DNA from: Maribacter arenosus
GTDB taxonomy: Bacteria > Bacteroidota > Bacteroidia > Flavobacteriales > Flavobacteriaceae
Assembly: GCF_014610845.1 (NCBI RefSeq)
Contig: NZ_JABTCG010000007.1
Coordinates: forward strand, 45,997-109,996
Reading direction: 5' to 3'
Length of the DNA: 64,000 nucleotides
Below, piece by piece: positions 33,941-45,700 of the stretch. How positions within the stretch are numbered: the first letter of the stretch is position 1; the number at the start of each line of letters is the position of its first letter. The translations under genes and the position numbers were made by a program. The notes below the pieces were generated by a model, which saw only the letters and a list, made by a program, of their open reading frames with translations, was not told the DNA's origin and searched no databases.

Positions 33941-34013
33941 GCGGGAGTAGCTCAGTTGGTAGAGCGTCAGCCTTCCAAGCTGAATGTCGCCGGTTCGAAC
34001 CCGGTCTCCCGCT
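33941..34013 (+). tRNA. tRNA-Gly (anticodon TCC)
   Basis: Acceptor GCGGGAG/CTCCCGC, D loop AGCTCAGTTGGTAGAGC, anticodon loop CTTCCAA (TCC), T arm CCGGTTCGAACCCGG. The 139 bases before it contain no gene. Confidence 0.97.
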
Positions 34014-34312
34014 CAAAGAATTTTCTTGACATCGAGAATTTGGTTCAGATAGAGCAGTTCAAGGTGTTGTGAGATTAGGTTGAGAAACCTGTTCCGAGCA
34101 GGGTCGAGGTAAACCTAGGCTCCTGCCATAGGTATCAAAAGAACAGGTTCTTTTGATGTGATCTTGAGTAGTAAGGAAAAGTTTGTATCGTTTCTGGGCA
34201 AGTTCTAATGAGCTCGGTCCAATACTCAAAAACCATGGGTTAACGTTTGTTGTAATTTCGATGTTGTTTTGGTTTGTCAAGAAACATGTAGCATCAACCT
34301 AGAACCCAACAA
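34014..34312 (+). other. 299-base spacer between tRNA genes with inverted repeats
   Basis: No gene is supported. The stretch holds a REP-like segment (34087-34110, ACCTGTTCCGAGCAGGGTCG and on) and a near-perfect palindrome (34134-34157: ATCAAAAGAA, CAGG, TTCTTTTGAT), then low-complexity AT-rich sequence up to the next tRNA. A minus-strand frame of 73 codons is present but has no protein-like features. The spacer is within the tRNA operon and will be part of the primary transcript. Confidence 0.6.
34087..34110. repeat. possible REP-like element (CCTCGACCCTGCTCGGAAC type)
   Basis: The minus strand reads ACCTCGACCCTGCTCGGAAC followed by AGGT. It resembles the short 'CTCGACTCCGCTCGG'-type intergenic repeats I associate with flavobacterial genomes. 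There is only one copy in this window, so the class cannot be confirmed here. Confidence 0.35.
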
Positions 34313-34384
34313 GCCGACGTAGCTCAGGGGTAGAGCGTTTCCTTGGTAAGGAAGAGGTCACGGGTTCAATTCCCGTCGTTGGCT
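34313..34384 (+). tRNA. tRNA-Thr (anticodon GGT)
   Basis: Acceptor GCCGACG/CGTTGGC, D arm AGCTCAGGGGTAGAGC, anticodon stem-loop TTTCCTTGGTAAGGAAG (GGT), T arm ACGGGTTCAATTCCCGT. A second threonine isoacceptor in the same operon, 54 bases before tuf. Confidence 0.96.
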
Positions 34385-34438
34385 CATTTAAAGCATAAAT
34401 TGTACACTAATATATAACTAAGATTAAAATTATTAAAT

Positions 34439-35626
34439 ATGGCAAAGGCAACATTTGATCGTTCCAAACCGCACTTAAATATCGGTACCATTGGACACGT
34501 AGATCACGGTAAAACTACATTGACTGCCGCTATTACTACAGTATTGGCTAACGCAGGATTATCTGAGGTGAGAAGTTTCGATTCTATCGACAACGCTCCT
34601 GAAGAAAAAGAAAGAGGGATCACCATCAACACGGCCCATGTTGAATACTCTACGGCGAAACGCCATTATGCACACGTTGATTGTCCTGGTCACGCGGATT
34701 ACGTGAAGAACATGGTAACAGGTGCTGCCCAAATGGATGGCGCCATATTGGTGGTTGCTGCAACAGATGGCCCAATGCCACAAACTCGTGAGCACATACT
34801 TTTAGGTCGCCAGGTAGGTATTCCTAGAATTGTTGTTTTCATGAACAAAGTAGACATGGTCGATGACGAGGAATTAATAGAGCTTGTTGAAATGGAAGTA
34901 AGGGAATTGCTTTCTTTTTATGAGTATGATGGTGACAACGGCCCTGTAATCGCTGGTTCTGCGCTTGGTGCTTTGAACGGTGAGCAAAAATGGGTTGATA
35001 CCGTAATGGAATTAATGAATGCTGTCGATGAGTGGATAGAGTTGCCAAAAAGGGATATAGAGAAAGATTTCTTAATGCCAGTCGAAGATGTATTTACGAT
35101 TACAGGTCGTGGTACTGTTGCAACAGGGCGTATCGAAACAGGAGTTGCCAATACTGGTGATCCAGTTGATATTATCGGTATGGGTGCTGAAAAGTTGACT
35201 TCAACAATTACAGGGGTTGAAATGTTCCGTAAGATTTTGGACAGAGGTGAAGCTGGTGATAACGTTGGTATCTTATTAAGAGGTATTGAAAAAGCACAGA
35301 TAAGCAGAGGTATGGTTATATGTAAGCCAGGTTCTGTTAAGCCACATGCTAAATTCGAGGCTGAGGTTTACATCCTTAAGAAAGAAGAAGGTGGCCGTCA
35401 TACGCCATTTCATAATAACTACCGTCCACAATTCTACGTAAGAACTACAGATGTTACCGGTAACATTAGTCTTCCAAGTGGTGTTGAAATGGTAATGCCT
35501 GGAGATAACCTTACTATTACTGTTGATTTGATTCAGCCAATCGCATTGAGCGTAGGTTTACGTTTCGCTATCCGTGAAGGTGGTAGAACAGTGGGTGCTG
35601 GTCAGGTAACCAAGATTTTAGATTAA
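34439..35626 (+). CDS. tuf: elongation factor Tu
   Basis: The GTPase brings aminoacyl-tRNA to the ribosome. It has 395 residues and all G motifs: [11 protein letters not shown], the switch I region [35 protein letters not shown] and GSALGAL. Domains 2 and 3 follow ([37 protein letters not shown]). It sits between tRNA-Thr(GGT) and tRNA-Trp, the classic tRNA-tufB arrangement. A hairpin downstream may reduce read-through into secE. Confidence 0.98.
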   Translation: MAKATFDRSKPHLNIGTIGHVDHGKTTLTAAITTVLANAGLSEVRSFDSIDNAPEEKERGITINTAHVEYSTAKRHYAHVDCPGHADYVKNMVTGAAQMDGAILVVAATDGPMPQTREHILLGRQVGIPRIVVFMNKVDMVDDEELIELVEMEVRELLSFYEYDGDNGPVIAGSALGALNGEQKWVDTVMELMNAVDEWIELPKRDIEKDFLMPVEDVFTITGRGTVATGRIETGVANTGDPVDIIGMGAEKLTSTITGVEMFRKILDRGEAGDNVGILLRGIEKAQISRGMVICKPGSVKPHAKFEAEVYILKKEEGGRHTPFHNNYRPQFYVRTTDVTGNISLPSGVEMVMPGDNLTITVDLIQPIALSVGLRFAIREGGRTVGAGQVTKILD

Positions 35627-35653
35627 AATCATAAAATACTAGGTTGTATATAA

Positions 35654-35677
35654 GGTGTCCCGCAATTGCGGGATACC
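35654..35677 (+). terminator. hairpin downstream of tuf (partial terminator or processing site)
   Basis: GGTGTCCCGC-AATT-GCGGGATACC forms a ten-base stem with one G-U pair, followed by TTTCAATG, a short T tract. It lies between tuf and tRNA-Trp inside the operon, so it may be an attenuator or RNA-processing signal rather than a full stop. Confidence 0.55.
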
Positions 35678-35694
35678 TTTCAATGTAAATATAA

Positions 35695-35767
35695 ACGGGT
35701 GTAGCTCAGTTGGTAGAGCACTGGTCTCCAAAACCAGGTGTCGGGAGTTCGAGTCTCTCCTCCCGTG
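35695..35767 (+). tRNA. tRNA-Trp (anticodon CCA)
   Basis: Anticodon stem-loop CTGGTCTCCAAAACCAG (CCA), T arm GGGAGTTCGAGTCTCTC with one G-U pair, acceptor ACGGGTG/CTCCCGT with a T-T mismatch at the sixth pair, discriminator G. Its position before secE-nusG is conserved in many bacteria. Confidence 0.95.
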
Positions 35768-35838
35768 CAAAAATGGAATAGAAATACCCCAAGATTTACA
35801 AAGGCATTTTTGCCTGTTTAATTAAAAGAGTTTAGCAA

Positions 35839-36027
35839 ATGTTGACGTATATAAAGGAATCAGTTGAGGAGTTAAGGAACAATGTTACCTTGCCTTCAAA
35901 GTCGGAATCGTCGAACTTAATGGTGGTGGTTGCAGTATTTTCTATCTTATTTGCGTTGGCCACTTGGGGCGTTGATACGGTCTTCAGTAAATTGATCAAA
36001 CTTTATTTCACCAACGTTTTAAATTAA
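35839..36027 (+). CDS. secE: preprotein translocase subunit SecE
   Basis: The 62-residue protein has an amphipathic N-terminal helix (YIKESVEELRNNVTLPSKSES) and one transmembrane helix (LMVVVAVFSILFALATWGVDTVF). This short single-span form is typical of most bacteria. It clamps SecY in the inner membrane. nusG follows ten bases later. Confidence 0.95.
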   Translation: MLTYIKESVEELRNNVTLPSKSESSNLMVVVAVFSILFALATWGVDTVFSKLIKLYFTNVLN

Positions 36028-36037
36028 GTTAAGCCTT

Positions 36038-36589
36038 ATGTCAGAAGTATTGGAAAAAAAATGGTATGTGGTAAGGGCAGTCAGTGGTCAAGAGAATAAA
36101 ATCAAAGGCTACATAGAAAGTGAGGTCGCAAGGCTAGGGTTTTCCGATTACTTAGAAGAAGTTTTGGTACCTACAGAAAAAGTAGTCCAAATCAGAAATG
36201 GAAAGAAAATAAATAAAGAAAGGGTCTATTTTCCAGGTTATATAATGATCAAGGCCAATTTGGGCGGGGAAATGATTCATATTATTCGTTCAATAACCAA
36301 CGTAATCGGTTTTTTAGGTGAAACAAAAGGGGGAGATCCGGTGCCATTGCGAAAATCGGAAGTTAACCGCATGTTAGGTAAGGTAGATGAATTGGCCGTT
36401 AACACCGATAGCGTAGCCATACCTTTCGTTCACGGAGAAACGGTCAAGGTTATAGATGGACCTTTCAATGGTTTTAACGGTACAGTTGAGAAAATCAATG
36501 AAGAAAAAAGAAAGCTTGAGGTAATGGTTAAGATTTTCGGAAGAAAGACACCGTTAGAGTTAAGCTATATGCAGGTTGAAAAAGTATAA
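36038..36589 (+). CDS. nusG: transcription termination/antitermination factor NusG
   Basis: This 183-residue protein has an N-terminal NGN domain (KKWYVVRAVSGQENKIKGYIE to FPGYIMIKAN) and a C-terminal KOW domain (FVHGETVKVIDGPFNGFNGTVEKI). It binds RNA polymerase and links transcription to Rho or to the ribosome. The gene order secE-nusG-rplK is the usual one. Confidence 0.97.
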   Translation: MSEVLEKKWYVVRAVSGQENKIKGYIESEVARLGFSDYLEEVLVPTEKVVQIRNGKKINKERVYFPGYIMIKANLGGEMIHIIRSITNVIGFLGETKGGDPVPLRKSEVNRMLGKVDELAVNTDSVAIPFVHGETVKVIDGPFNGFNGTVEKINEEKRKLEVMVKIFGRKTPLELSYMQVEKV

Positions 36590-36656
36590 TAATAGTGTTA
36601 CATATATAAAAGTTGTGTTGCTTCCTAAAGACACACTTTAAATTTAATTTTAAACA

Positions 36657-37094
36657 ATGGCAAAAGAAGTAGGTAAAGTAGTTAAACTACAAGTTAGGGG
36701 AGGTGCAGCGAATCCATCGCCACCGGTTGGACCCGCCTTAGGTGCTGCCGGCGTTAACATCATGGAATTCTGTAAGCAGTTCAATGCTCGTACGCAGGAT
36801 AAACCTGGAAAGGTTCTACCAGTTGTTATCACGGTATATAAAGATAAGTCGTTCGACTTTATCGTAAAGACACCGCCAGCGGCAGTTCAACTTTTGGAAG
36901 CAGCTAAGATTAAGAAAGGATCTGGCGAACCTAACAGGGTAAAACTAGGTAGCGTAACCTGGGACCAAATCAAGGCAATTGCTGAAGATAAAATGGTCGA
37001 CCTCAATGCATTTACCGTAGAATCGGCAATGAGTATGGTAGCCGGTACAGCGCGTTCAATGGGTATGAAGGTTTCAGGTAAACGACCTTTTTAA
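36657..37094 (+). CDS. rplK: large ribosomal subunit protein uL11
   Basis: The 145-residue protein shows [40 protein letters not shown] and the C-terminal RNA-binding half ending [14 protein letters not shown]. It binds the GTPase-associated 23S rRNA region. It is 19 bases upstream of rplA, whose product normally represses both. Confidence 0.98.
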   Translation: MAKEVGKVVKLQVRGGAANPSPPVGPALGAAGVNIMEFCKQFNARTQDKPGKVLPVVITVYKDKSFDFIVKTPPAAVQLLEAAKIKKGSGEPNRVKLGSVTWDQIKAIAEDKMVDLNAFTVESAMSMVAGTARSMGMKVSGKRPF

Positions 37095-37113
37095 AATCTT
37101 AAAAAGCAATTAA

Positions 37114-37803
37114 ATGGCAAAGTTAACAAAGAAGCAAAAAGAGGCCCATGCTAAAATTGATAAAGAAAAATTATATTCAATTACAGAGGGATCAGCTTTA
37201 ATAAAAGAGATAACCAATACAAAATTCGATGCATCCATTGATTTGGCCGTGCGTTTGGGGGTAGATCCAAGAAAAGCGAACCAAATGGTTCGTGGGGTGG
37301 TTACACTTCCACATGGTACAGGTAAGGATGTAAAGGTTTTGGCTTTGGTAACCCCAGACAAAGAAGCGGAGGCTACAGAAGCCGGTGCAGATTATGTTGG
37401 GTTAGACGAGTATTTGGAAAAAATCAAAAACGGTTGGACGGATGTTGATGTGATAATCACCATGCCGAGCGTTATGGGTAAACTAGGGCCTTTAGGTCGG
37501 GTTTTAGGACCAAGGGGTTTAATGCCCAATCCAAAAACAGGAACGGTTACAATGGATGTGGCCAAGGCGGTATCTGAGGTAAAGGCTGGTAAAATCGATT
37601 TCAAGGTAGATAAGACGGGAATTGTTCATGCTGCAATAGGAAAGGCATCTTTCCCTGTAGATAAGATTGCCGGTAATGCTAAGGAATTATTGGAAACCTT
37701 GAACAAATTGAAACCGTCCGCGTCCAAAGGTGTTTATATGAAAAGTATCTTCATGTCCAGTACCATGAGCCCCAGTGTTCAATTAGATCCAAAAACAGTT
37801 TAA
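37114..37803 (+). CDS. rplA: large ribosomal subunit protein uL1
   Basis: The 229-residue protein contains [62 protein letters not shown] and [15 protein letters not shown]. It forms the L1 stalk. In many bacteria uL1 represses its own operon by binding the rplK leader; no clear mimic of the rRNA site was identified here. Confidence 0.98.
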   Translation: MAKLTKKQKEAHAKIDKEKLYSITEGSALIKEITNTKFDASIDLAVRLGVDPRKANQMVRGVVTLPHGTGKDVKVLALVTPDKEAEATEAGADYVGLDEYLEKIKNGWTDVDVIITMPSVMGKLGPLGRVLGPRGLMPNPKTGTVTMDVAKAVSEVKAGKIDFKVDKTGIVHAAIGKASFPVDKIAGNAKELLETLNKLKPSASKGVYMKSIFMSSTMSPSVQLDPKTV

Positions 37804-37829
37804 GTAACTGGTAGTTCAAAATTTTAATT

Positions 37830-38348
37830 ATGACAAGAGAAGAAAAATTAAACGTTATAGAAGATTTAACTGCTCAGTTAGCCGAAAATTCAACTATTTA
37901 TTTAGCTGATATTTCAGGGTTGGACGCGACCACGACTTCAAATTTACGAAGAGCGTGTTTCAAGGCCAATATTAAACTTGCAGTAGTTAAGAACACACTC
38001 CTTGCCAAAGCAATGGAAGCTTCCGAAAAAGATTTCGGCGAACTTCCTGTTGTTTTAAAAGGAAATACATCATTGATGTTTTCAGAGGTAGGAAACGGTC
38101 CGGCAAAACTTATCAAGACTTTTAGAAAAAAAACAGATAAGCCTTTGTTGAAAGGTGCTTTCGTTGAGGAAGCCGTATTTATTGGTGATGACAAATTGGA
38201 TACTTTGGTAAGTATAAAATCCAAAGAGGAAATGATCGGGGAAATTATTGGCTTGTTGCAATCACCAGCCAAGAATGTTATCTCTGGTCTTAAATCCGGT
38301 GGGGGAAAACTCGCAGGTATCCTTAAGACATTATCAGAAAGGGAATAG
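37830..38348 (+). CDS. rplJ: large ribosomal subunit protein uL10
   Basis: This 172-residue protein begins MTREEKLNVIEDLTAQLAEN, and contains LRRACFKANIKLAVVKNTLLAKA and a C-terminal helix (ISGLKSGGGKLAGILKTLSERE) that carries bL12 dimers. It anchors the stalk to 23S rRNA. The gene is followed closely by rplL. Confidence 0.96.
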   Translation: MTREEKLNVIEDLTAQLAENSTIYLADISGLDATTTSNLRRACFKANIKLAVVKNTLLAKAMEASEKDFGELPVVLKGNTSLMFSEVGNGPAKLIKTFRKKTDKPLLKGAFVEEAVFIGDDKLDTLVSIKSKEEMIGEIIGLLQSPAKNVISGLKSGGGKLAGILKTLSERE

Positions 38349-38396
38349 TACGCACTTAAATAATTATATTTTAAAATTTTATTAAACGATAGAAAA

Positions 38397-38777
38397 ATGG
38401 CAGATTTAAAAGATTTCGCAGAACAATTGGTTAACTTGACCGTAAAAGAGGTTAATGAGTTGGCCGATATATTAAAAGATGAGTATGGCATCGAGCCTGC
38501 AGCTGCTGCAGTGGCTGTTGCCGCTGGTGGCGGAGCCGCTGAAAGTGGTGAGGCTGTTGAGGAAAAAACAGAATTCGATGTAATTTTAAAAGCCGCTGGT
38601 GCCTCTAAATTGGCAGTTGTAAAATTGGTTAAGGAATTGACTGGTTTAGGTTTGAAAGATGCAAAGGATATTGTTGATAGCGCACCTAAGGCCGTTAAGG
38701 AAGGTATCGCTAAAGACGAAGCTGAAGGTATTAAAAAATCATTGGAAGAAGCAGGAGCAGAAGTTGAGCTTAAATAG
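38397..38777 (+). CDS. rplL: large ribosomal subunit protein bL12
   Basis: The 126-residue acidic protein has an N-terminal dimerisation helix pair ([28 protein letters not shown]), an Ala/Gly-rich hinge ([18 protein letters not shown]) and the C-terminal factor-binding domain ([38 protein letters not shown]). It recruits translational GTPases. Confidence 0.98.
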   Translation: MADLKDFAEQLVNLTVKEVNELADILKDEYGIEPAAAAVAVAAGGGAAESGEAVEEKTEFDVILKAAGASKLAVVKLVKELTGLGLKDAKDIVDSAPKAVKEGIAKDEAEGIKKSLEEAGAEVELK

Positions 38778-38799
38778 TCGCTACTACCATAACAGTTTG

Positions 38800-38843
38800 G
38801 GTTTAGGTCTTACCGCTATTTGTGGTTAGACCTAAGCCTTTTT
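38800..38843 (+). terminator. rplL-rpoB intergenic attenuator hairpin
   Basis: A 15-position stem (GGTTTAGGTCT...ACC against GGT...AGACCTAAGCC, one T-T mismatch and one G-U) with a nine-base loop ends in TTTTTA, 23 bases after the rplL stop codon. The equivalent spot holds a partial terminator in enterobacteria, lowering rpoBC relative to ribosomal genes; the same is inferred. Confidence 0.75.
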
Positions 38844-38907
38844 ATGCATTAAGTATATGAAGTCATATACGACCCATTAGTATTCACGATCAAAATTTTG
38901 TCCATAG

Positions 38908-41900
38908 ATGTTCACAAATCAGACTGAGAGAATAAATTTTGCATCCGCTAAGAACACACCGGAATATCCGGATTTCTTGGACATTCAGATTAAATCATTT
39001 CAAGATTTTTTTCAACTTGAAACAAAATCTGACGAAAGGGGCACTGAAGGTTTATACAATACCTTCATGGAAAACTTTCCAATAACAGATACAAGAAACC
39101 AATTTGTGTTGGAATTTCTCGATTATTTCATAGATCCACCAAGATATTCGATTCAAGAATGTATTGAGCGTGGGCTAACCTATAGCGTGCCATTAAAAGC
39201 TAGATTAAAATTATATTGTACAGATCCGGAACATGAAGATTTTGAGACAATCGTACAAGATGTGTATTTGGGTACGATTCCTTATATGACCCCAAGTGGT
39301 ACATTTGTCATTAATGGCGCAGAGCGTGTCGTTGTTTCACAATTACATCGTTCTCCCGGTGTATTTTTCGGACAATCATTCCATGCCAATGGTACAAAAT
39401 TGTACTCCGCAAGGGTAATTCCTTTCAAAGGATCTTGGATTGAATTTGCTACCGATATCAATGGTGTTATGTATGCCTATATCGATAGAAAGAAAAAATT
39501 ACCTGTAACCACATTGTTCAGGGCAATAGGATTTGAGAGTGACAAGGATATCCTTGAAATATTCGATCTTTCCGAGGAGGTAAAAGTTTCAAAAGCCGGA
39601 TTAAAAAAGGTCCTAGGCCGTAAATTGGCCGCAAGGGTATTGAACACCTGGCATGAAGATTTCGTGGATGAAGATACGGGTGAGGTTGTATCCATTGAAA
39701 GAAATGAGATTATACTAGATCGTGATACGGTTTTGGAAAAGGATCATATCGAAGAGATTTTGGAAACGGATGTGAAGACCATTCTTTTGCACAAAGAGAA
39801 TAACGCACAATCGGATTATGCAATCATCCACAATACTTTACAAAAAGACCCTACAAACTCTGAGAAAGAGGCTGTAGAACATATATATCGCCAATTGCGT
39901 AACGCTGAACCGCCCGATGAGGAAACGGCTCGTGGCATTATCGACAAACTGTTCTTCTCCGATCAACGATACAACTTAGGTGAAGTAGGCCGTTATAGAA
40001 TGAACAAGAAATTAGGGTTGGATATTGGTATGGACAAGCAAGTCTTGACCAAGGAAGATATCATAACCATCATCAAATATTTAATCGAGCTGATCAACTC
40101 CAAAGCTGAGATCGATGATATCGACCACCTTTCGAACCGTCGTGTTCGAACAGTGGGCGAGCAATTGTCATCACAATTTGGTGTGGGTCTTGCCCGTATG
40201 GCGAGAACCATTCGTGAGCGTATGAACGTTCGTGATAACGAGGTCTTTACACCGATAGATTTGATTAATGCCAAGACCTTGTCTTCGGTAATCAATTCAT
40301 TTTTTGGTACGAACCAGTTGTCGCAGTTCATGGACCAGACCAACCCACTGGCCGAGATAACGCACAAGCGTAGACTATCGGCACTTGGGCCAGGCGGACT
40401 TTCAAGAGAAAGGGCCGGTTTCGAGGTTCGTGATGTTCATTATACACACTACGGGAGATTATGTCCTATCGAAACACCGGAAGGACCAAATATTGGTTTA
40501 ATTTCTTCTCTTGCTGTTTTTGCGAAAGTGAATCCTATGGGCTTCTTGGAAACTCCTTACCGTAAGGTAAATGATTCCAAGGTAGATGTAAATGATCATA
40601 TCTATCTAAGTGCCGAGGAGGAGGAAGGTATGAAAATTGCCCAAGCGAATATTCCGCTTAAGGGGAATGGTACTATTGATTCTGATAAAGTAATTGCTAG
40701 GGAAGAAGGTGATTTCCCAGTGGTAGATCCTAAAGAGGTAAACTATACTGATGTTGCCCCAAACCAGATAGCCTCGATTTCAGCTTCCTTGATTCCTTTC
40801 TTGGAACATGATGATGCGAACCGTGCCTTGATGGGATCCAACATGATGCGGCAAGCGGTACCTTTATTAAAACCACAATCACCTATAGTAGGAACTGGAC
40901 TGGAAAGACAAGTTGCTTCTGATTCCAGGGTATTGATCAACGCCGAAGGCGATGGGGTCATCGAGTATGTCGATGCGCAAAAAATCACCATAAAGTACAA
41001 TCGATCCGATACAGAAAGATTGATCAGCTTCGATGAGGATGAAAAATCCTATAATTTGGTGAAATTCAGAAAAACCAACCAAGGCACGAGTATCAACCTG
41101 AAACCGATTGTTAAGAAAGGTGATAAAGTCAATAAGGGACAAGTGTTATGTGAAGGATATGCCACTGAAAAAGGGGAGCTTGCACTTGGTAGAAACCTCA
41201 CCGTGGCCTTTATGCCTTGGAAAGGGTATAACTTTGAGGATGCCATCGTAATTTCTGAAAAAGTGGTGCGGGAAGATATATTTACATCAATACATGTTGA
41301 TGAATATGCTTTGGAGGTTAGGGACACCAAATTAGGCGCAGAGGAATTGACACATGATATTCCCAATGTTTCTGAAGAGGCTACCAAGGACCTTGACGAA
41401 AACGGCATGATTCGTATAGGCGCTGAAGTTAAACCTGGGGATATCCTTATAGGTAAGATTACCCCAAAAGGGGAATCAGATCCAACACCTGAGGAAAAAT
41501 TACTTCGTGCCATCTTTGGCGATAAGGCGGGTGATGTTAAGGATGCGTCCTTGAAAGCTTCTCCATCGCTTAGAGGTGTTGTGATTGACAAGAAATTGTT
41601 TTCAAGATCTATCAAAGATAAGCGTAAGCGTTCCGAGGATAAGGAAGCGATTTCTAACCTGGAAATGGAGTACGAGGTAAAATTCCAACAGCTAAAGGAT
41701 GTATTGGTTGAAAAACTATTCACCTTGATCAATGGTAAGACATCACAAGGCGTATTGAACGATTTGGGAGAGGAAGTCCTTCCAAAAGGCAAGAAATACA
41801 CCATGAAGATGTTGAATTCCGTTGATGATTTTGCGCATCTTGTAGCCGGTACTTGGACGACCGACAAGGATACCAATGTTTTGGTGGCTGACCTATTGCA

Positions 41901-42717
41901 CAACTATAAGATTAAGCTTAATGACCTTCAAGGGAACTTGAGAAGGGATAAATTCACGATTTCTGTTGGTGATGAATTACCAGCGGGGATTATGAAATTG
42001 GCCAAAGTATATATAGCCAAGAAGCGTAAACTAAAAGTAGGTGATAAAATGGCCGGGCGACACGGTAATAAGGGTATTGTCTCTAGAATCGTACGTCAGG
42101 AAGATATGCCATTCTTGGAAGACGGTACTCCAGTAGATATTGTATTGAATCCACTAGGTGTACCATCGCGTATGAACATTGGTCAGATTTATGAAACTGT
42201 TCTTGGATGGGCAGGACTTAAATTAGGTAAAAAGTATGCTACACCAATATTTGATGGAGCTACTTTAGACGAGATCAATGCCTATACCGATGAAGCTGGG
42301 ATACCAAGGTACGGCCACACTTATCTATATGACGGTGGTACTGGGCAAAGGTTCGATCAGCCGGCAACTGTCGGGGTAATCTACATGTTGAAATTAGGTC
42401 ATATGGTAGATGATAAGATGCACGCCCGTTCTATAGGACCATATTCTTTAATTACACAACAACCTCTTGGTGGTAAGGCACAATTTGGTGGACAGCGTTT
42501 TGGAGAGATGGAAGTTTGGGCATTGGAAGCCTATGGGGCATCAGCAACATTACGTGAAATACTCACAGTGAAGTCCGATGATGTAATCGGTAGGGCTAAA
42601 ACCTATGAGTCGATCGTTAAGGGAGAGACCATGCCAGAACCTGGATTGCCAGAATCTTTCAACGTACTCATGCACGAACTTAAAGGTTTAGGTTTGGATA
42701 TCAGATTGGAAGAATAG
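38908..42717 (+). CDS. rpoB: RNA polymerase beta subunit
   Basis: It has 1,269 residues, typical for Bacteroidota. Recognisable parts: the rifampicin-pocket region ([47 protein letters not shown]), the [14 protein letters not shown] segment, and the C-terminal [17 protein letters not shown] and [22 protein letters not shown]. The rifampicin-pocket residues look wild-type ([15 protein letters not shown]). The first residues [20 protein letters not shown] fit the family start. Expression may be set by the hairpin upstream. Confidence 0.98.
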   Translation: MFTNQTERINFASAKNTPEYPDFLDIQIKSFQDFFQLETKSDERGTEGLYNTFMENFPITDTRNQFVLEFLDYFIDPPRYSIQECIERGLTYSVPLKARLKLYCTDPEHEDFETIVQDVYLGTIPYMTPSGTFVINGAERVVVSQLHRSPGVFFGQSFHANGTKLYSARVIPFKGSWIEFATDINGVMYAYIDRKKKLPVTTLFRAIGFESDKDILEIFDLSEEVKVSKAGLKKVLGRKLAARVLNTWHEDFVDEDTGEVVSIERNEIILDRDTVLEKDHIEEILETDVKTILLHKENNAQSDYAIIHNTLQKDPTNSEKEAVEHIYRQLRNAEPPDEETARGIIDKLFFSDQRYNLGEVGRYRMNKKLGLDIGMDKQVLTKEDIITIIKYLIELINSKAEIDDIDHLSNRRVRTVGEQLSSQFGVGLARMARTIRERMNVRDNEVFTPIDLINAKTLSSVINSFFGTNQLSQFMDQTNPLAEITHKRRLSALGPGGLSRERAGFEVRDVHYTHYGRLCPIETPEGPNIGLISSLAVFAKVNPMGFLETPYRKVNDSKVDVNDHIYLSAEEEEGMKIAQANIPLKGNGTIDSDKVIAREEGDFPVVDPKEVNYTDVAPNQIASISASLIPFLEHDDANRALMGSNMMRQAVPLLKPQSPIVGTGLERQVASDSRVLINAEGDGVIEYVDAQKITIKYNRSDTERLISFDEDEKSYNLVKFRKTNQGTSINLKPIVKKGDKVNKGQVLCEGYATEKGELALGRNLTVAFMPWKGYNFEDAIVISEKVVREDIFTSIHVDEYALEVRDTKLGAEELTHDIPNVSEEATKDLDENGMIRIGAEVKPGDILIGKITPKGESDPTPEEKLLRAIFGDKAGDVKDASLKASPSLRGVVIDKKLFSRSIKDKRKRSEDKEAISNLEMEYEVKFQQLKDVLVEKLFTLINGKTSQGVLNDLGEEVLPKGKKYTMKMLNSVDDFAHLVAGTWTTDKDTNVLVADLLHNYKIKLNDLQGNLRRDKFTISVGDELPAGIMKLAKVYIAKKRKLKVGDKMAGRHGNKGIVSRIVRQEDMPFLEDGTPVDIVLNPLGVPSRMNIGQIYETVLGWAGLKLGKKYATPIFDGATLDEINAYTDEAGIPRYGHTYLYDGGTGQRFDQPATVGVIYMLKLGHMVDDKMHARSIGPYSLITQQPLGGKAQFGGQRFGEMEVWALEAYGASATLREILTVKSDDVIGRAKTYESIVKGETMPEPGLPESFNVLMHELKGLGLDIRLEE

Positions 42718-42756
42718 TTTTAGAACACACATTATAATTTAGTAGCATAGTACATT

Positions 42757-45700
42757 ATGGCTAGAATACACGATAATACACCACAAAAAAGGTTTAATAA
42801 GATTTCCATTGGTTTGGCTTCGCCGGAAGCAATTTTGGCAGAGTCAAGGGGTGAGGTCTTGAAACCGGAAACCATAAACTATAGAACGCATAAGCCCGAA
42901 CGAGACGGACTTTTCTGCGAACGTATATTCGGTCCTGTAAAGGATTATGAATGTGCCTGTGGAAAATATAAGCGTATACGTTACCGAGGTATTGTATGTG
43001 ATCGATGCGGTGTTGAGGTTACCGAGAAGAAAGTTAGAAGAGACAGGGTTGGACATATCAATTTGGTGGTTCCTGTTGCCCATATCTGGTACTTCCGTTC
43101 CTTGCCAAATAAAATAGGATACCTTTTAGGACTACCTTCCAAGAAATTGGATATGATCATTTACTACGAGCGTTATGTAGTGATTCAACCAGGTATTGCA
43201 AAAGGTCCTGAAGGGGAAGAAGTGAACAAGATGGACTTCTTGACCGAAGAGGAATATTTGAACATCTTGGAATCAATTCCACAGGAAAATCAATATTTAG
43301 AGGATTCAGACCCTAATAAGTTTATCGCAAAAATGGGAGCTGAGTGTTTAATTGATTTATTGGCACGGATCGATCTCAAGGAATTATCATACGAACTAAG
43401 GCACAAAGCCAATACCGAAACATCTAAACAACGTAAGACAGAGGCGTTAAAACGTCTTCAGGTAGTTGAAGCTTTGCGGGAATCGCAGGATAATAGGGAC
43501 AATAGACCTGAGTGGATGATTATGAAGGTGATTCCTGTCATACCACCGGAACTTCGTCCTTTGGTACCATTGGATGGTGGTCGTTTCGCTACCTCGGATC
43601 TAAATGACCTTTATAGAAGGGTTATCATCAGAAATAATCGTCTAAAGCGTTTAGTAGAGATCAAGGCTCCAGAGGTAATTCTTAGAAATGAGAAACGAAT
43701 GCTTCAAGAAGCCGTAGATTCCTTATTTGATAATACGAGAAAAGCATCAGCTGTAAAAACCGAATCGAACAGACCATTAAAGTCACTTTCAGATTCTTTA
43801 AAAGGTAAGCAAGGGCGTTTCCGCCAAAACCTTTTAGGTAAACGTGTAGATTATTCTGCCCGTTCGGTAATCGTTGTAGGTCCCGAATTGAAATTATTCG
43901 AGTGTGGACTTCCAAAAGATATGGCTGCGGAGCTATACAAACCTTTCGTTATACGTAAGTTGATTGAAAGAGGTATCGTAAAAACGGTTAAATCGGCCAA
44001 AAAGATAATAGATAAGAAAGAACCGGTTGTATGGGATATATTGGAGAACGTTCTTAAAGGGCATCCTGTATTACTTAACCGTGCCCCTACATTACACCGT
44101 TTAGGTATCCAGGCTTTTCAGCCCAAATTGATTGAAGGTAAAGCAATACGCCTACACCCATTGGTTTGTACCGCCTTTAATGCGGATTTTGATGGGGATC
44201 AGATGGCGGTCCATTTGCCATTGGGCCCTGAAGCTATTTTGGAATCCCAATTGTTGATGCTTGCATCGCATAATATTTTGAACCCTGCCAACGGTTCGCC
44301 TATTACGGTACCTTCCCAGGATATGGTTTTAGGGCTGTACTACATGACCAAAGAAAGAAAATCCACTCCAGAAGTTCCGGTTATTGGAGAGGGACTGACT
44401 TTTTATTCTTATGAAGAAGTAGAAATTGCTTTCAATGAAGGAAAGGTAAATCTTAATGCAGGGATAAAAGTCAGAGCAAAAGATTTTAATGAAGAAGGTG
44501 AATTAGTGAACCAGATTATTCCAACAACCGTTGGTAGGGTGCTATTCAACATGGAAGTTCCTGAACAAGCAGGTTATATCAATGATGTATTGAATAAAAA
44601 ATCATTGCGGGATATTATCGGTAAGATCCTTGCCGTAACAGATGTTCCTACGACTGCTGATTTCTTGGATAAGATTAAAACCATGGGATATGAATTCGCC
44701 TTTAAAGGAGGTCTATCCTTTAGTTTGGGTGATATTATAATACCGCCTGAAAAACAATCGATGATCGATGAGGCCAATGTTCAGGTAGATGGTATTATGG
44801 CCAATTACAATATGGGACTTATTACCAATAATGAACGTTATAATCAGGTTATCGACGTATGGACTTCTACGAACGCTATGTTGACCGAATTGGCAATGAA
44901 GCGTATCCGGGAGGACCAACAAGGTTTCAACTCGGTATATATGATGTTGGATTCTGGGGCAAGGGGTTCTAAAGAACAGATTCGCCAGTTGACCGGAATG
45001 CGAGGATTAATGGCAAAGCCTAAAAAATCCACTGCAGGTGGAGGGGAAATTATCGAAAACCCGATCCTTTCCAACTTTAAGGAGGGATTATCGATCTTGG
45101 AATATTTTATTTCAACGCATGGTGCCCGTAAGGGACTTGCGGATACAGCTTTAAAAACGGCAGATGCAGGTTACTTGACGCGTCGTTTAGTTGATGTATC
45201 CCAAGATGTCATTGTTAACACCGAAGATTGTGAAACACTTCGAGGTATTGCAGTTGAGTCTTTAAAGAAAAACGAGGAAATTGTGGAAACTTTAGGGGAA
45301 AGGATTCTTGGAAGGGTTTCCCTTCATGATGTCCATAATCCGTTGACCGATGAACTTCTCGTGACGGCTGGACAGCAAATCATGGAAGCTGATGTCAAGA
45401 AGATTGAAGCATCCCCAATTGAAAAAGTTGAAGTGCGATCTGCATTGACTTGTGAAGCCGAAAAAGGTATTTGTGCAAAATGTTATGGCAGAAATCTTTC
45501 CACCAATAAAATGGTGCAAAGAGGAGAGGCTGTAGGTGTTGTTGCTGCCCAATCCATTGGTGAACCAGGTACACAGTTGACTCTTCGTACCTTCCATGTT
45601 GGGGGTATTGCAGGAAATATATCCGAGGAGAATAAGTTGACTGCTAAGTTCGATGGTATTGCTGAAATCGAAGATTTAAGAACTGTAAAGAGTGAAGATG

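Noticed and set aside
34059..34280. 73-codon minus-strand frame between tRNA genes
   Set aside because: It runs across inverted repeats and the REP-like segment, has no protein-like character, and opposes the direction of the tRNA operon.
41049..41903. 284-codon minus-strand frame inside rpoB
   Set aside because: Shadow of a highly conserved gene; serine/leucine-rich translation with no recognisable motifs.
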